From positions 1 through 32,255 of the forward strand of contig NZ_JASJEB010000039.1 of assembly GCF_030064895.1 (NCBI RefSeq): 32,255 nt of DNA. Direction: 5' to 3'. Source of the stretch: Crocosphaera sp. Its GTDB lineage: Bacteria; Cyanobacteriota; Cyanobacteriia; Cyanobacteriales; Microcystaceae. The notes beneath the pieces were generated by a model that did no database searches, was not told where the DNA came from, and saw only the letters and a list, made by a program, of their open reading frames with translations. Positions 7,057 through 13,621 of the stretch are shown piece by piece (positions within the stretch are counted from its first letter, which is position 1; each line of letters starts with the position of its first letter). A program made the translations under genes and the position numbers.

Positions 7057-7209
7057 ATGAAACTTTCTACCCTCATCATCAACGCTGTTCTCGCTTTCAC
7101 CTTCCTCAATGGTAGTGTCCTCCTCTTAGACAAAATTGAAACTTCTTCTCTTTCTAATCCCTTCACCTCCAACATCGCAGAAATGCCAGAAAATGATAGC
7201 GATGTTTAA
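7057..7209 (+). CDS. 50-residue secreted or membrane peptide
   Basis: An ATG at 7057 follows AAGGAG with 8 bases between, a good ribosome site. The product starts MKLSTLIINAVLAFTFLNG: a single Lys, then about 20 hydrophobic residues, like a signal peptide or membrane anchor. A short acidic tail (MPENDSDV) follows. I do not recognise the family. It is preceded by a structured leader (6915-7020) and ends convergently with the broken gene on the other strand, overlapping its original stop region. It could be a small membrane protein, a toxin-like peptide or a leader peptide; the sequence does not decide. Confidence 0.5.
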   Translation: MKLSTLIINAVLAFTFLNGSVLLLDKIETSSLSNPFTSNIAEMPENDSDV

Positions 7210-7457
7210 AGCTCTTCAAGTCCTCTATCTTCGATAATATCCTTTAAATTCGCTTCTAAATCATTAAAAGCTTAATCTAAAGTTTTATAACTTGTTTTTC
7301 CTTCCCAGACCGTACCTCCTATATCTAAAACTCGGATAAAGGACTCACTCATTTCATCTTCTCCTATCTCAATCCAACCATGAGTTAACCAGAGTGTAAT
7401 ATTAGGATAAGTTCCTTCAAAATAACTATTAATTTTCATTTGTTGAGCCACGATCAC
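7206..7457 (-). pseudogene. Small conserved cyanobacterial protein with an in-frame stop
   Basis: On the minus strand the frame reads from GTG 7457 (or, more in line with the family, ATG 7439) through THGWIEIGEDE, SFIRVLDIGG and VWEGKTSYKTLD, then stops at TAA 7274-7272. The same frame continues as AFNDLEANLKDIIEDRG to a second TAA at 7208-7206. Related cyanobacterial proteins that I recall read LDEAF at this point, so the stop looks like one GAA-to-TAA change. The truncated 61-residue product may still be made. Function is unknown in the family. The 3' end overlaps the end of the gene at 7057-7209 on the other strand. Confidence 0.6.
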
Positions 7458-7541
7458 TGCATAATTATATTTGTAAGATGAATATTCGTATTTAGGGGGC
7501 TTTTGAGATGGAGATCGCTGGAAAGATCACTTTAACCGAAT

Positions 7542-7590
7542 GTCGGGCAGAATTCCCTAACGTTCTATAACTTAGGGATGAATGCCCGAC
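7542..7590. repeat. Left-end imperfect palindrome of the IS element
   Basis: GTCGGGCA (7542-7549) pairs with TGCCCGAC (7583-7590). TCCCTAA (7554-7560) pairs with TTAGGGA (7572-7578), with a symmetric 4x4 internal loop and an 11-base end loop. In the family such hairpins are read by TnpA on single-stranded DNA. No TnpA is encoded here, so movement would need one in trans. Confidence 0.75.
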
Positions 7591-7630
7591 CAATGAATAA
7601 ATCGCAAAGCGTCCACTTCCTATTGTCTTG

Positions 7631-7639
7631 TGCTATAAT
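7631..7639 (+). promoter_or_regulatory. Extended -10 promoter for tnpB
   Basis: TGCTATAAT is a perfect TATAAT preceded by the TGN of an extended -10. No good -35 lies 17 bases upstream. Transcription would begin near 7646, downstream of the ATG at 7578, so the gene's working start must be later. Confidence 0.55.
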
Positions 7640-7661
7640 TATATCACTAACTATACTTTCT

Positions 7662-8885
7662 GTGAAACCATTGTACAGAGCCGTAAAAGTCCGAATTTAT
7701 CCCAGATCAGAACAATCCCAAAAACTTAGTCAAGTCATGGGGTGTGCTAGATGGTGGTGGAATTATGCTTTGAATCTGTGCAATGAGACTTACAAGGAAA
7801 CAGGTAAAGGGTTGAGTCGGGTAGCTCTCAATAAAGTATTGCCAAAGCTCAAAAAAGAAGAGGAAACCGCATGGTTAAAAGAGTGTTACTCCCAGGTCTT
7901 GCAGTCAATTACTCTCAACTTGACAAAAGCCTTCAAAAACTTCTTTGAAGGTAGAGCTAAGTACCCAAGATTCAAGTCATATCATGGTAAGCAATCTTGT
8001 CAATACCCTCAGTATTGCTCAGTGGTTGATAAAGGAGTCAAAATTCCGCAAGTGGGGGTGATTAAAGCCTCTATCCATAGGTTATTTGACGGACAATTAA
8101 AGACTGTTACCATTACTAAAACACCAACAGGAAAATATTATGCTTCATTGTTGTTTGACACTGAACAAGAGACTCCTGAAGTAGTGACAAGTGGAAAAGT
8201 TACAGGAATTGATTTAGGGCTTAAAGACTTCTGTCTTACCCATAATGGTGAAAAAACATCGAAGTATGCTAACCCTAAACATCTAAAAAAACATGAGAAA
8301 AACTTAGCTAGAAAACAAGCCAAATTAGCCCGTAAGAAAAAAGGAAGTAAATCTAGAGAAAAAGCTAAAAAGCTTGTAGCTAGAGTTCACGAACGTATTA
8401 GCAATGCCCGTCAAGACTTTCTACACAAGTTATCAAGAAAAATTGTTGATGATAATCAGATAGTAGTCGTTGAGAATTTGAATATCAAGGGTATGGTTCG
8501 TAATCATAACTTAGCTAAAGCTATCTCTGATGTCGGATGGGGAATGTTTGTCAATTTCCTCGCTTATAAACTAGAGCAAAAAGGTGGTTTATTGGTTGAG
8601 ATTGATAGATGGTTTCCTAGTAGTAAAACTTGCTCTAATTGCCTATATCAGATGTCAGAAATGCCATTAGATATTAGGGAATGGACTTGTCCGAGTTGCG
8701 GTACACACCATGATAGGGATGAAAATGCGTCCAAAAATATTAGAGCAGAAGGCATCAGACAAATATCGGTCTTGGGAACCAGGACTGCTGCTGAAGGAGG
8801 GGAAATAAGACCGAAAGGTGGGCGTAAGTCTGTCTTGAGGCATTCCCCCGTGAGTTCAGAAGCCCCAACTTCAACGAAGCCTTAG
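7662..8885 (+). CDS. tnpB: TnpB, RNA-guided nuclease of an IS200/IS605-type element
   Basis: TnpB is the transposon-encoded ancestor of Cas12: it uses an omega RNA from the element's right end to cut DNA. The RuvC triad appears intact: Asp in GIDLGLKDF (codon at 8211), Glu in VVVENLNIKGM (8472) and Asp in HDRDENASKN (8718). A zinc ribbon, CSNC and CPSC, lies between the last two. The N-terminal OrfB helix-turn-helix region (RAVKVRIYP, GCARWWWNYAL) is present. The frame is open from ATG 7578, but that ATG lies inside the left hairpin and upstream of the likely promoter. GTG 7662 gives the usual family start, about 5 residues before RAVKVRIYP, and 407 residues. No ribosome site is clear. The stop falls inside the right hairpin. 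Confidence 0.9.
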   Translation: MKPLYRAVKVRIYPRSEQSQKLSQVMGCARWWWNYALNLCNETYKETGKGLSRVALNKVLPKLKKEEETAWLKECYSQVLQSITLNLTKAFKNFFEGRAKYPRFKSYHGKQSCQYPQYCSVVDKGVKIPQVGVIKASIHRLFDGQLKTVTITKTPTGKYYASLLFDTEQETPEVVTSGKVTGIDLGLKDFCLTHNGEKTSKYANPKHLKKHEKNLARKQAKLARKKKGSKSREKAKKLVARVHERISNARQDFLHKLSRKIVDDNQIVVVENLNIKGMVRNHNLAKAISDVGWGMFVNFLAYKLEQKGGLLVEIDRWFPSSKTCSNCLYQMSEMPLDIREWTCPSCGTHHDRDENASKNIRAEGIRQISVLGTRTAAEGGEIRPKGGRKSVLRHSPVSSEAPTSTKP

Positions 8886-8908
8886 CGGAGTAAGTTGGGG
8901 TAGTTCAC
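8750..8908 (+). ncRNA. Candidate omega RNA region at the right end
   Basis: In studied TnpB systems the guide RNA comes from the 3' end of tnpB and the right end of the element, and the guide is the flanking DNA just outside. Here the last coding part is G-rich and followed by the CCCCAACTT/AAGTTGGGG hairpin with a 20-base loop, ending at 8908. The 5' limit is a guess. By this logic the guide would begin at 8909 (CAATGGTCTC). Confidence 0.4.
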
Positions 8909-9647
8909 CAATGGTCTCTTGTTTCTGTGGAGTCATCTTTGGTTTTTAGCTTATCTCTTGATTTTCAATCTCGTAACTTTTCCAATTTTACTCAGAATCA
9001 GCAGTCAAATAATCCAGAAAATCACCACATTCATTAACTCCCATCTGGTCTACTTACCTATGGTTATTTTTAGTGGCATCATGGCAACATTTGGTAGTCA
9101 GTGGCCATTATTTGTCAATGGTCAAACACTGACCAATGATTGGGGCTATTTCACCTACAATTTATTCGCCTTCATTATTGGCTATCTGCTGTTTCTTGAT
9201 CAACGTTTAGGTAAAACCATTAATTCTAAATTACGATGGTGGATGTCTTTATTTCTAGGCAGTTCAGTAATTCGGTTGGTTCTTCTCGGCCAGTATCAAC
9301 TAGAAGGCTTTTATGGTGGTTCTCAATTAGGACGACATCTAGTTTGCTCCATAGTGACTGGAGTTCATACCTGGAGTGCAATCGCCTTTTTTCTGGCGTT
9401 AGCTCATCGCTATCTAGAAAATACCAATACAGATTTTTTGATTTACATGAAAAAGGCTTCATTACCCTTCTATATACTCCACTATCCTATCACTATAATT
9501 TTGGGTACATATATCAAACCACTAGGACTTGGGGTTTTGCCTGAATTCTTGTTGTTGTCGGTCTTAACTATCATTATAACGACTCTTGCCTATGAATTTC
9601 TCGTTAAACCTTGGCCTGTTGCTCAATCATTACTAGGACTCAAATAG
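8904..9647 (+). pseudogene. Acyltransferase-3 family (OpgC/MdoC-like) membrane protein, 5' half missing
   Basis: The frame resumes straight after the IS right end and runs to a stop at 9645-9647. The 240 or so residues hold about seven hydrophobic segments and begin at FLWSHLWFLAYLLIF, a motif that lies in the middle of acyltransferase-3 proteins. The first half, with the catalytic His region, is absent and is not found left of the IS element. This suggests a deletion along with, or after, insertion. The family transfers acyl groups to sugars at the inner membrane. A TTG at 8919 could begin a shortened product but has no ribosome site, so I treat this as a remnant. Confidence 0.7.
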
Positions 9648-9665
9648 TAAATTGACTGCTGACTG

Positions 9666-9694
9666 GTAGGGGTTTAGCAATACTAAACCCCTAC
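9666..9694. terminator. 12-bp perfect hairpin between convergent genes
   Basis: GTAGGGGTTTAG (9666-9677) pairs with CTAAACCCCTAC (9683-9694) around CAATA. It lies between the end of the acyltransferase remnant and the end of the glycosidase gene on the other strand, so it could terminate both. There is no T-run. The sequence is also of a kind that recurs in cyanobacterial genomes, so it may be a dispersed repeat. Confidence 0.6.
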
Positions 9695-9702
9695 GGATAA
9701 AA

Positions 9703-10986
9703 CTAACCTTTGATCTGGGGACGACTAACAGTAGTTGGAAAGATTTGTTTAAACATAAATTGACGTTCTTTGGGTGATTTTGGTCCAAAGTTCCAGAGAC
9801 TTTCGTAGAAGAAGAAAGAAACACCAGCAAACTTTTGATTACGGGTTGCTTTTACTTGGTCGTTGATACGCTGCATAGGAACGGGACGACCTTTTAAACC
9901 GGATAAAACCCCAACAGCGAAGGGGATACGTGCTTTCGCTTGTCGAACTTCGGGTTGATTAATTTCCCGTTGAAAATCTACCATATTTTGTCGATAAACT
10001 TGTAAGATTAACTCTTCAACGAGTCCTTTTCTTTCCCAACCAGACCAGTCTAAAAGAAAACAATTTTTTGAGAAGGTTTGAGGGTTAGGAGAAACAGAAA
10101 CCATAATATTAGGTTTTACTGCTTTAACTGCGGCAAAAACTTCTCCCATATATTCGGTAATTTTTTTTGCTCTCCAGTTAGTCCATTCTGTCCAAGCTGC
10201 ATTTTTAGCTAAACAATTATTACGTCCCATTTTTAGATAACTAGGTGTAGCCGGTGGACGTTTTCCATTATGTTCTTGTTGATAAAGTTGCACCGTAGCA
10301 TCATCATAACCAAAGTCAAAGGGAATACCAAAATGATCATCAACTTGAATACCATCAATGTCGTAGTTAGTAACAATTTCGATCAATAAATCTGTTAAAA
10401 ATTCTTGAACTTTAGGGTTAAAAGGACTTAACCAAACTCTTTCATGGGTATTGCCTTCTAACCACATTGTGCTGTTATCTTGTCGTTTAGTTAACCAGTC
10501 TGGATGACGTTTTGCTAACTCTGAGTCTTTGGGTGCCATAAATCCAAATTCAAACCAAGGAATAACAGACATTCCTTTTTCATGACCTTGTTCAACGGTT
10601 TCTTTAAGAATATCTCGACCCTGTAGGCCAGGTGTGGGGTCTAAATTTTTTCCGACAACGGATTGAGCAACTTGAGAAGGATATAAAGTATAACCCCAAT
10701 TCCAAACTGTAGGATACAAGGTATTAAAGTTAAGTTGAGAAAGAGTATTAATGCTTTCGGTTAGGGTTTTTGCGTCAAATAAAACTTCACTATCAACATT
10801 AGTCAACCACACTCCTCTAATTTCTGCTGGTTGCTCACGAGACTGGGCAGAAAAAGGAAGAGTAAAGGGAATTAAGCTTAAATAGATACCAAAGCAAACT
10901 AAAAAAATAATCCAACTTTGACGACCCCAACGACTACTAAATTTAACCAGTGCATTAGCACTTTTATCAAATAGGTTTTGTTTCAT
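9703..10986 (-). CDS. GHL10 family glycoside hydrolase-like protein
   Basis: A 427-residue protein with a positively charged N-terminus and one hydrophobic segment (about residues 24-48), consistent with a signal peptide or membrane anchor and a periplasmic enzyme. The body is a (beta/alpha)8 barrel of the DUF187/GHL10 (YngK-like) family: EIRGVWLTNVDS at the start, LNFNTLYPTVWNWG, GMSVIPWFEFGF, WLSPFNPKVQEFL, YDIDGIQVDDHFGIPFDFG with acidic residues at the usual active-site position, and ILQVYRQNM. Family members are thought to act on glycans such as peptidoglycan-related sugars, but substrates are little known. It is transcribed alone, and the 407 bases upstream contain repeats. Its length is normal and no defect was seen. 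Confidence 0.88.
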   Translation of the reverse strand: MKQNLFDKSANALVKFSSRWGRQSWIIFLVCFGIYLSLIPFTLPFSAQSREQPAEIRGVWLTNVDSEVLFDAKTLTESINTLSQLNFNTLYPTVWNWGYTLYPSQVAQSVVGKNLDPTPGLQGRDILKETVEQGHEKGMSVIPWFEFGFMAPKDSELAKRHPDWLTKRQDNSTMWLEGNTHERVWLSPFNPKVQEFLTDLLIEIVTNYDIDGIQVDDHFGIPFDFGYDDATVQLYQQEHNGKRPPATPSYLKMGRNNCLAKNAAWTEWTNWRAKKITEYMGEVFAAVKAVKPNIMVSVSPNPQTFSKNCFLLDWSGWERKGLVEELILQVYRQNMVDFQREINQPEVRQAKARIPFAVGVLSGLKGRPVPMQRINDQVKATRNQKFAGVSFFFYESLWNFGPKSPKERQFMFKQIFPTTVSRPQIKG

Positions 10987-11170
10987 AATTTTCAGTTCAA
11001 TTATAGAGCGGTAACAAAAAGGAAACAGAGGGTAGAATCTTCATTCTATAGCACTACGCATTGCATTATGGTTAGGACAGGACTTGATGAAGATTCCTCC
11101 TATTTCCGAATGACAGTTAAATATATGAACAATTTACTCACTAATTTTTCTACTGATATAGGGATTATTA

Positions 11171-11186
11171 CTATTGCGCAACAGTA
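11171..11186 (+). repeat. Direct repeat copy 1, candidate operator
   Basis: CTATTGCGCAACAGTA with central palindrome TTGCGCAA; identical to 11325-11340, 154 bases away start to start. Confidence 0.5.
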
Positions 11187-11324
11187 GTTAGAGAGATTTC
11201 TAGTACCTTCTATGATAATTTTTATGTCAAGAGAGGGGCTACTTCTGAGCATCGAATCGAAGTAAACCTCAATGTGTCTTATGTTATGATGTCGCATTGT
11301 ATCAGTTTTATTAGCAAATCATTT

Positions 11325-11340
11325 CTATTGCGCAACAGTA
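11325..11340 (+). repeat. Direct repeat copy 2, candidate operator
   Basis: CTATTGCGCAACAGTA, the second copy, 53 bases upstream of the lpxD start codon. It could be the binding site of a dimeric regulator or part of a small repeat family. Confidence 0.5.
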
Positions 11341-11393
11341 CAACCCGAAACTACGTCTACAGGGAAATAGCGTTATAAATAATTACTATAAAC

Positions 11394-12437
11394 ATGAAAT
11401 TTCAAGAAATCGTTGAAAAACTAGGTTCTTTAGTCACTGAACATAGTTTAAGCACTGATAAAGATAATAACCCCGATATTATAGGCGTTGCTGCTGTTAG
11501 TGAAGCCCAAGGAAAACAGTTAAGTTATATTGAAGGTCCCAAGTTTGCTGCGATGGTTTCCAAAACGGCTGCCAGTGCCTTGATTTTGCCCCGTGACGAA
11601 GGTTTACAGCAAGAAGCCACTCAAAAAGGTATTGCTTGGTTAGCTACCCCAGAACCCCGTTTAACCTTCGCTCACACAATTAAATTATTTTATAAACCTT
11701 TTCAGCCAAGCCCTAATATTCACGAAACCGCAGTCATTGATTCCAGTGTTACCCTGGGCAAAGATGTTTATGTTGGGCCCCATGTCATCATTCAACAGGG
11801 GGTAAAAATTGGCGATAATGCTTGTATTCAGGGTAATGTTGTCATTTATCCCGAAGTGAGTATCGGCGATCGCACCTTACTCCATGCTAATTGTACCATC
11901 CACGAACGGGCGCAAATTGGCAACGATTGCGTTATTCACAGTGGTGCCGTTATTGGTGCGGAAGGGTTTGGCTTCGTTCCTACCCGTGAAGGGTGGTTTA
12001 AGATGGAACAATCCGGTTATGTTGTCCTGGAGGATGGGGTAGAAATTGGCTGTAATAGTGCCATCGATCGCCCGGCTGTAGGAACCACTCGTATTGGCCG
12101 TAACAGTAAGATGGATAATTTAGTGCATATTGCCCATAACTGTCAAATTGGAGAAAATTGTGTCATGGCCTCTCAAGTTGGCTTAGCTGGTGGTGTTACC
12201 TTAGGTAAACGGGTGATTTTGGCTGGACAAGTTGGTATTGCAAACCAAGCAAAAATTGGGGATGGTGCGATCGCAACAGCACAAACCGGTATTCCCAGTG
12301 ATGTGGCCGCCGAGGAAATAGTATCAAGTAGTCCGGCTGTTTCCAATAAGTTATATTTAAAAGCATCTGCAATCTATAAAAAGCTACCGGAGATGTATCA
12401 AACCTTGAAAAGGTTACAGAAAAAATTAGAAGAATAA
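11394..12437 (+). CDS. lpxD: UDP-3-O-acylglucosamine N-acyltransferase (LpxD)
   Basis: LpxD adds the second acyl chain to UDP-3-O-acyl-glucosamine, the third step of lipid A synthesis, using acyl-ACP in the cytoplasm. The 347 residues show the family order: an N-terminal uridine-binding domain (to about 100), a left-handed beta helix of hexapeptide repeats (about 105-300; VGPHVIIQQGVKIGDNACIQGNVVIY and onward), and a C-terminal helix (YKKLPEMYQTLKRLQKKLEE). The catalytic His lies in NLVHIAHNCQIG (about residue 245). The AEGFGFVP insert typical of LpxD is present. Start at ATG 11394. It appears as a single gene here, followed by a glycosyltransferase remnant. Cyanobacteria vary in lipid A structure, so the acyl chain is not predictable. 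Confidence 0.95.
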   Translation: MKFQEIVEKLGSLVTEHSLSTDKDNNPDIIGVAAVSEAQGKQLSYIEGPKFAAMVSKTAASALILPRDEGLQQEATQKGIAWLATPEPRLTFAHTIKLFYKPFQPSPNIHETAVIDSSVTLGKDVYVGPHVIIQQGVKIGDNACIQGNVVIYPEVSIGDRTLLHANCTIHERAQIGNDCVIHSGAVIGAEGFGFVPTREGWFKMEQSGYVVLEDGVEIGCNSAIDRPAVGTTRIGRNSKMDNLVHIAHNCQIGENCVMASQVGLAGGVTLGKRVILAGQVGIANQAKIGDGAIATAQTGIPSDVAAEEIVSSSPAVSNKLYLKASAIYKKLPEMYQTLKRLQKKLEE

Positions 12438-12454
12438 GTTATCTCCTGCCTCCT

Positions 12455-12612
12455 TCAATGGGAATATTAGATAAGGTATTAACAGAAGACTCTTACAAGA
12501 GAATGCTTTGCGGTTACAAGCAGCTATCAAAAAAGCCGGTGGTGTTAGTCGAGCCATTGATATTGTAGAACAAGCTGTGTCTACTAGGAAACCTGTTATT
12601 GCTCAAAAATAG
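12455..12612 (+). pseudogene. Glycosyltransferase C-terminal remnant with a frameshift
   Basis: No long open frame exists here, but two adjoining frames read like the end of an MGT/UDP-glycosyltransferase: LDKVLTEDSYK in one, then ENALRLQAAIKKAGG, SRAIDIVEQAV and STRKPVIAQK to a stop at 12610-12612 in the other. Joining them needs one base change in length near 12499. The rest of the gene is missing; only about 50 codons remain between lpxD and the sulfotransferase gene. The family call is from the tail only. Confidence 0.6.
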
Positions 12613-12632
12613 TAATAAAATAAATAGAAAAT

Positions 12633-13607
12633 ATGCAATCTACAAATGCTCAGACTATTGCCGATCAACCTTATCTAAACTTACTATCAAAAGTAGATTT
12701 TAGCCCTATTTTTATTATGGGAGATCATCGCTCAGGGACTACTTTGTTATACAAAACTTTGGCGGCAACAGAGTGTTTTAACTATGTCAAAGCTTACCAT
12801 ATTATCAAATATGACGAACTTCTGTCTAATCATCTTAATCATACTGAAACTCAGAGGATTGAAGAATTAGCAGAACAGTTTAAATCTCTTGGTATTAGCG
12901 ATCGCACTATAGATAATGTTATTGTCACACCAGAATTACCTGAAGAATATGGATTTATTCTTAAGAATATTGTTGATGATGAGTCATATATCACTCCTAA
13001 GAATTTACTCGTTTTTCAACAGTTATGTAAAAAAATACAATTAACATCCGATTCCGCAAAACCTTTATTACTGAAAAATCCTTGGGACTTTCCACAATTT
13101 ATGTATGTAAAGGAGATTATACCTAATGCAAAATTTGTTTTTATTCATCGTCATCCCCTTCATGTTATTAATTCTAAATTAAAAGCCGTACGCATTTTGC
13201 TTTCTTCTTGGAACCCCTATACTGCTTTAATTGCTCAGTGGTACAGAACAATATTTAAAAATCCCTTTCAACGCTATTTATACCAACTATTATATTCTCA
13301 ATATTTCAACTTAGGAGTACGTCGAGTTACAGAAGAGTCTCTAAAATCAACTACATATTTTTTGCAAAATGTTGACTCATTATCTAGTCAAGATTACCTC
13401 TCCATCACATATGAAGATTTATGTCAAGAACCACAAAAAACTATCGAAAAAATTTTAGACTTTTTAGGATTAGAAGCACAAGAAACTTTGGATTATCAAA
13501 AATTAATCAAACCTCGTCCGATTAATTTATTACCAGAAGTCGAAAAAAACGCTCAAAAAATTCGTCAGCAATTACAGGCTTATTTTACTTATTATAACTA
13601 TAATTAA
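12633..13607 (+). CDS. PAPS-dependent sulfotransferase family protein
   Basis: A 324-residue protein with the two nucleotide-binding motifs of sulfotransferases. The 5' phosphosulfate loop is FIMGDHRSGTTLLY (residues about 27-40), and the 3' phosphate-binding segment is FVFIHRHPLHVINSKL (about 168-183). A C-terminal region (ITYEDLCQEPQKTIEKILDFLGL) is typical of Sulfotransfer_3 / Stf0-like enzymes. It would move a sulfo group from PAPS to a hydroxyl of a lipid, sugar or small molecule. The gene ends 14 bases before a condensation-fold acyltransferase on the same strand, so they likely form an operon. Substrate is unknown. The start at ATG 12633 gives the usual short N-terminal lead. Confidence 0.85.
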   Translation: MQSTNAQTIADQPYLNLLSKVDFSPIFIMGDHRSGTTLLYKTLAATECFNYVKAYHIIKYDELLSNHLNHTETQRIEELAEQFKSLGISDRTIDNVIVTPELPEEYGFILKNIVDDESYITPKNLLVFQQLCKKIQLTSDSAKPLLLKNPWDFPQFMYVKEIIPNAKFVFIHRHPLHVINSKLKAVRILLSSWNPYTALIAQWYRTIFKNPFQRYLYQLLYSQYFNLGVRRVTEESLKSTTYFLQNVDSLSSQDYLSITYEDLCQEPQKTIEKILDFLGLEAQETLDYQKLIKPRPINLLPEVEKNAQKIRQQLQAYFTYYNYN

Positions 13608-13621
13608 ACAGGAATAATTTT

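Larger units (their letters stand above)
7541..8908 (+). mobile_element. TnpB-only IS200/IS605-type insertion element
   Basis: It has one gene (tnpB) and no tnpA. The left side carries a long imperfect palindrome (7542-7590) and the right side a 9-bp palindrome (8863-8871 with 8892-8900) ending GGGGTAGTTCAC. Subterminal hairpins without terminal inverted repeats or target duplications are typical of this family. The right boundary is placed at TTCAC (8904-8908) because acyltransferase coding sequence resumes straight after. The exact left boundary is uncertain within about 10-20 bases. Confidence 0.75.
10987..11393. other. Intergenic region upstream of lpxD with a 16-base direct repeat
   Basis: 407 bases between divergent genes. 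The only open frames (10978-11187 on plus, 11100-11297 on minus) overlap, are short and lack family features, so I do not call them. The notable content is CTATTGCGCAACAGTA, present at 11171-11186 and again at 11325-11340. Each copy holds the palindrome TTGCGCAA. The second copy ends 53 bases before the lpxD start, so a shared regulator site is possible. Confidence 0.6.

Noticed and set aside
7578-7661. Upstream 28 codons of the tnpB frame as coding
   Set aside because: ATG 7578 sits in the left-end hairpin and before the extended -10 promoter; the added residues are not like TnpB.
9236-9544. 102-codon plus-strand frame inside the acyltransferase remnant
   Set aside because: An out-of-frame shadow; its sequence has no hydrophobic periodicity, whereas the overlapping frame has clear membrane segments and the HLWFL motif.
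10978-11297. Overlapping short frames on both strands upstream of lpxD
   Set aside because: They overlap each other, lack ribosome sites and family resemblance, and span the direct-repeat region.
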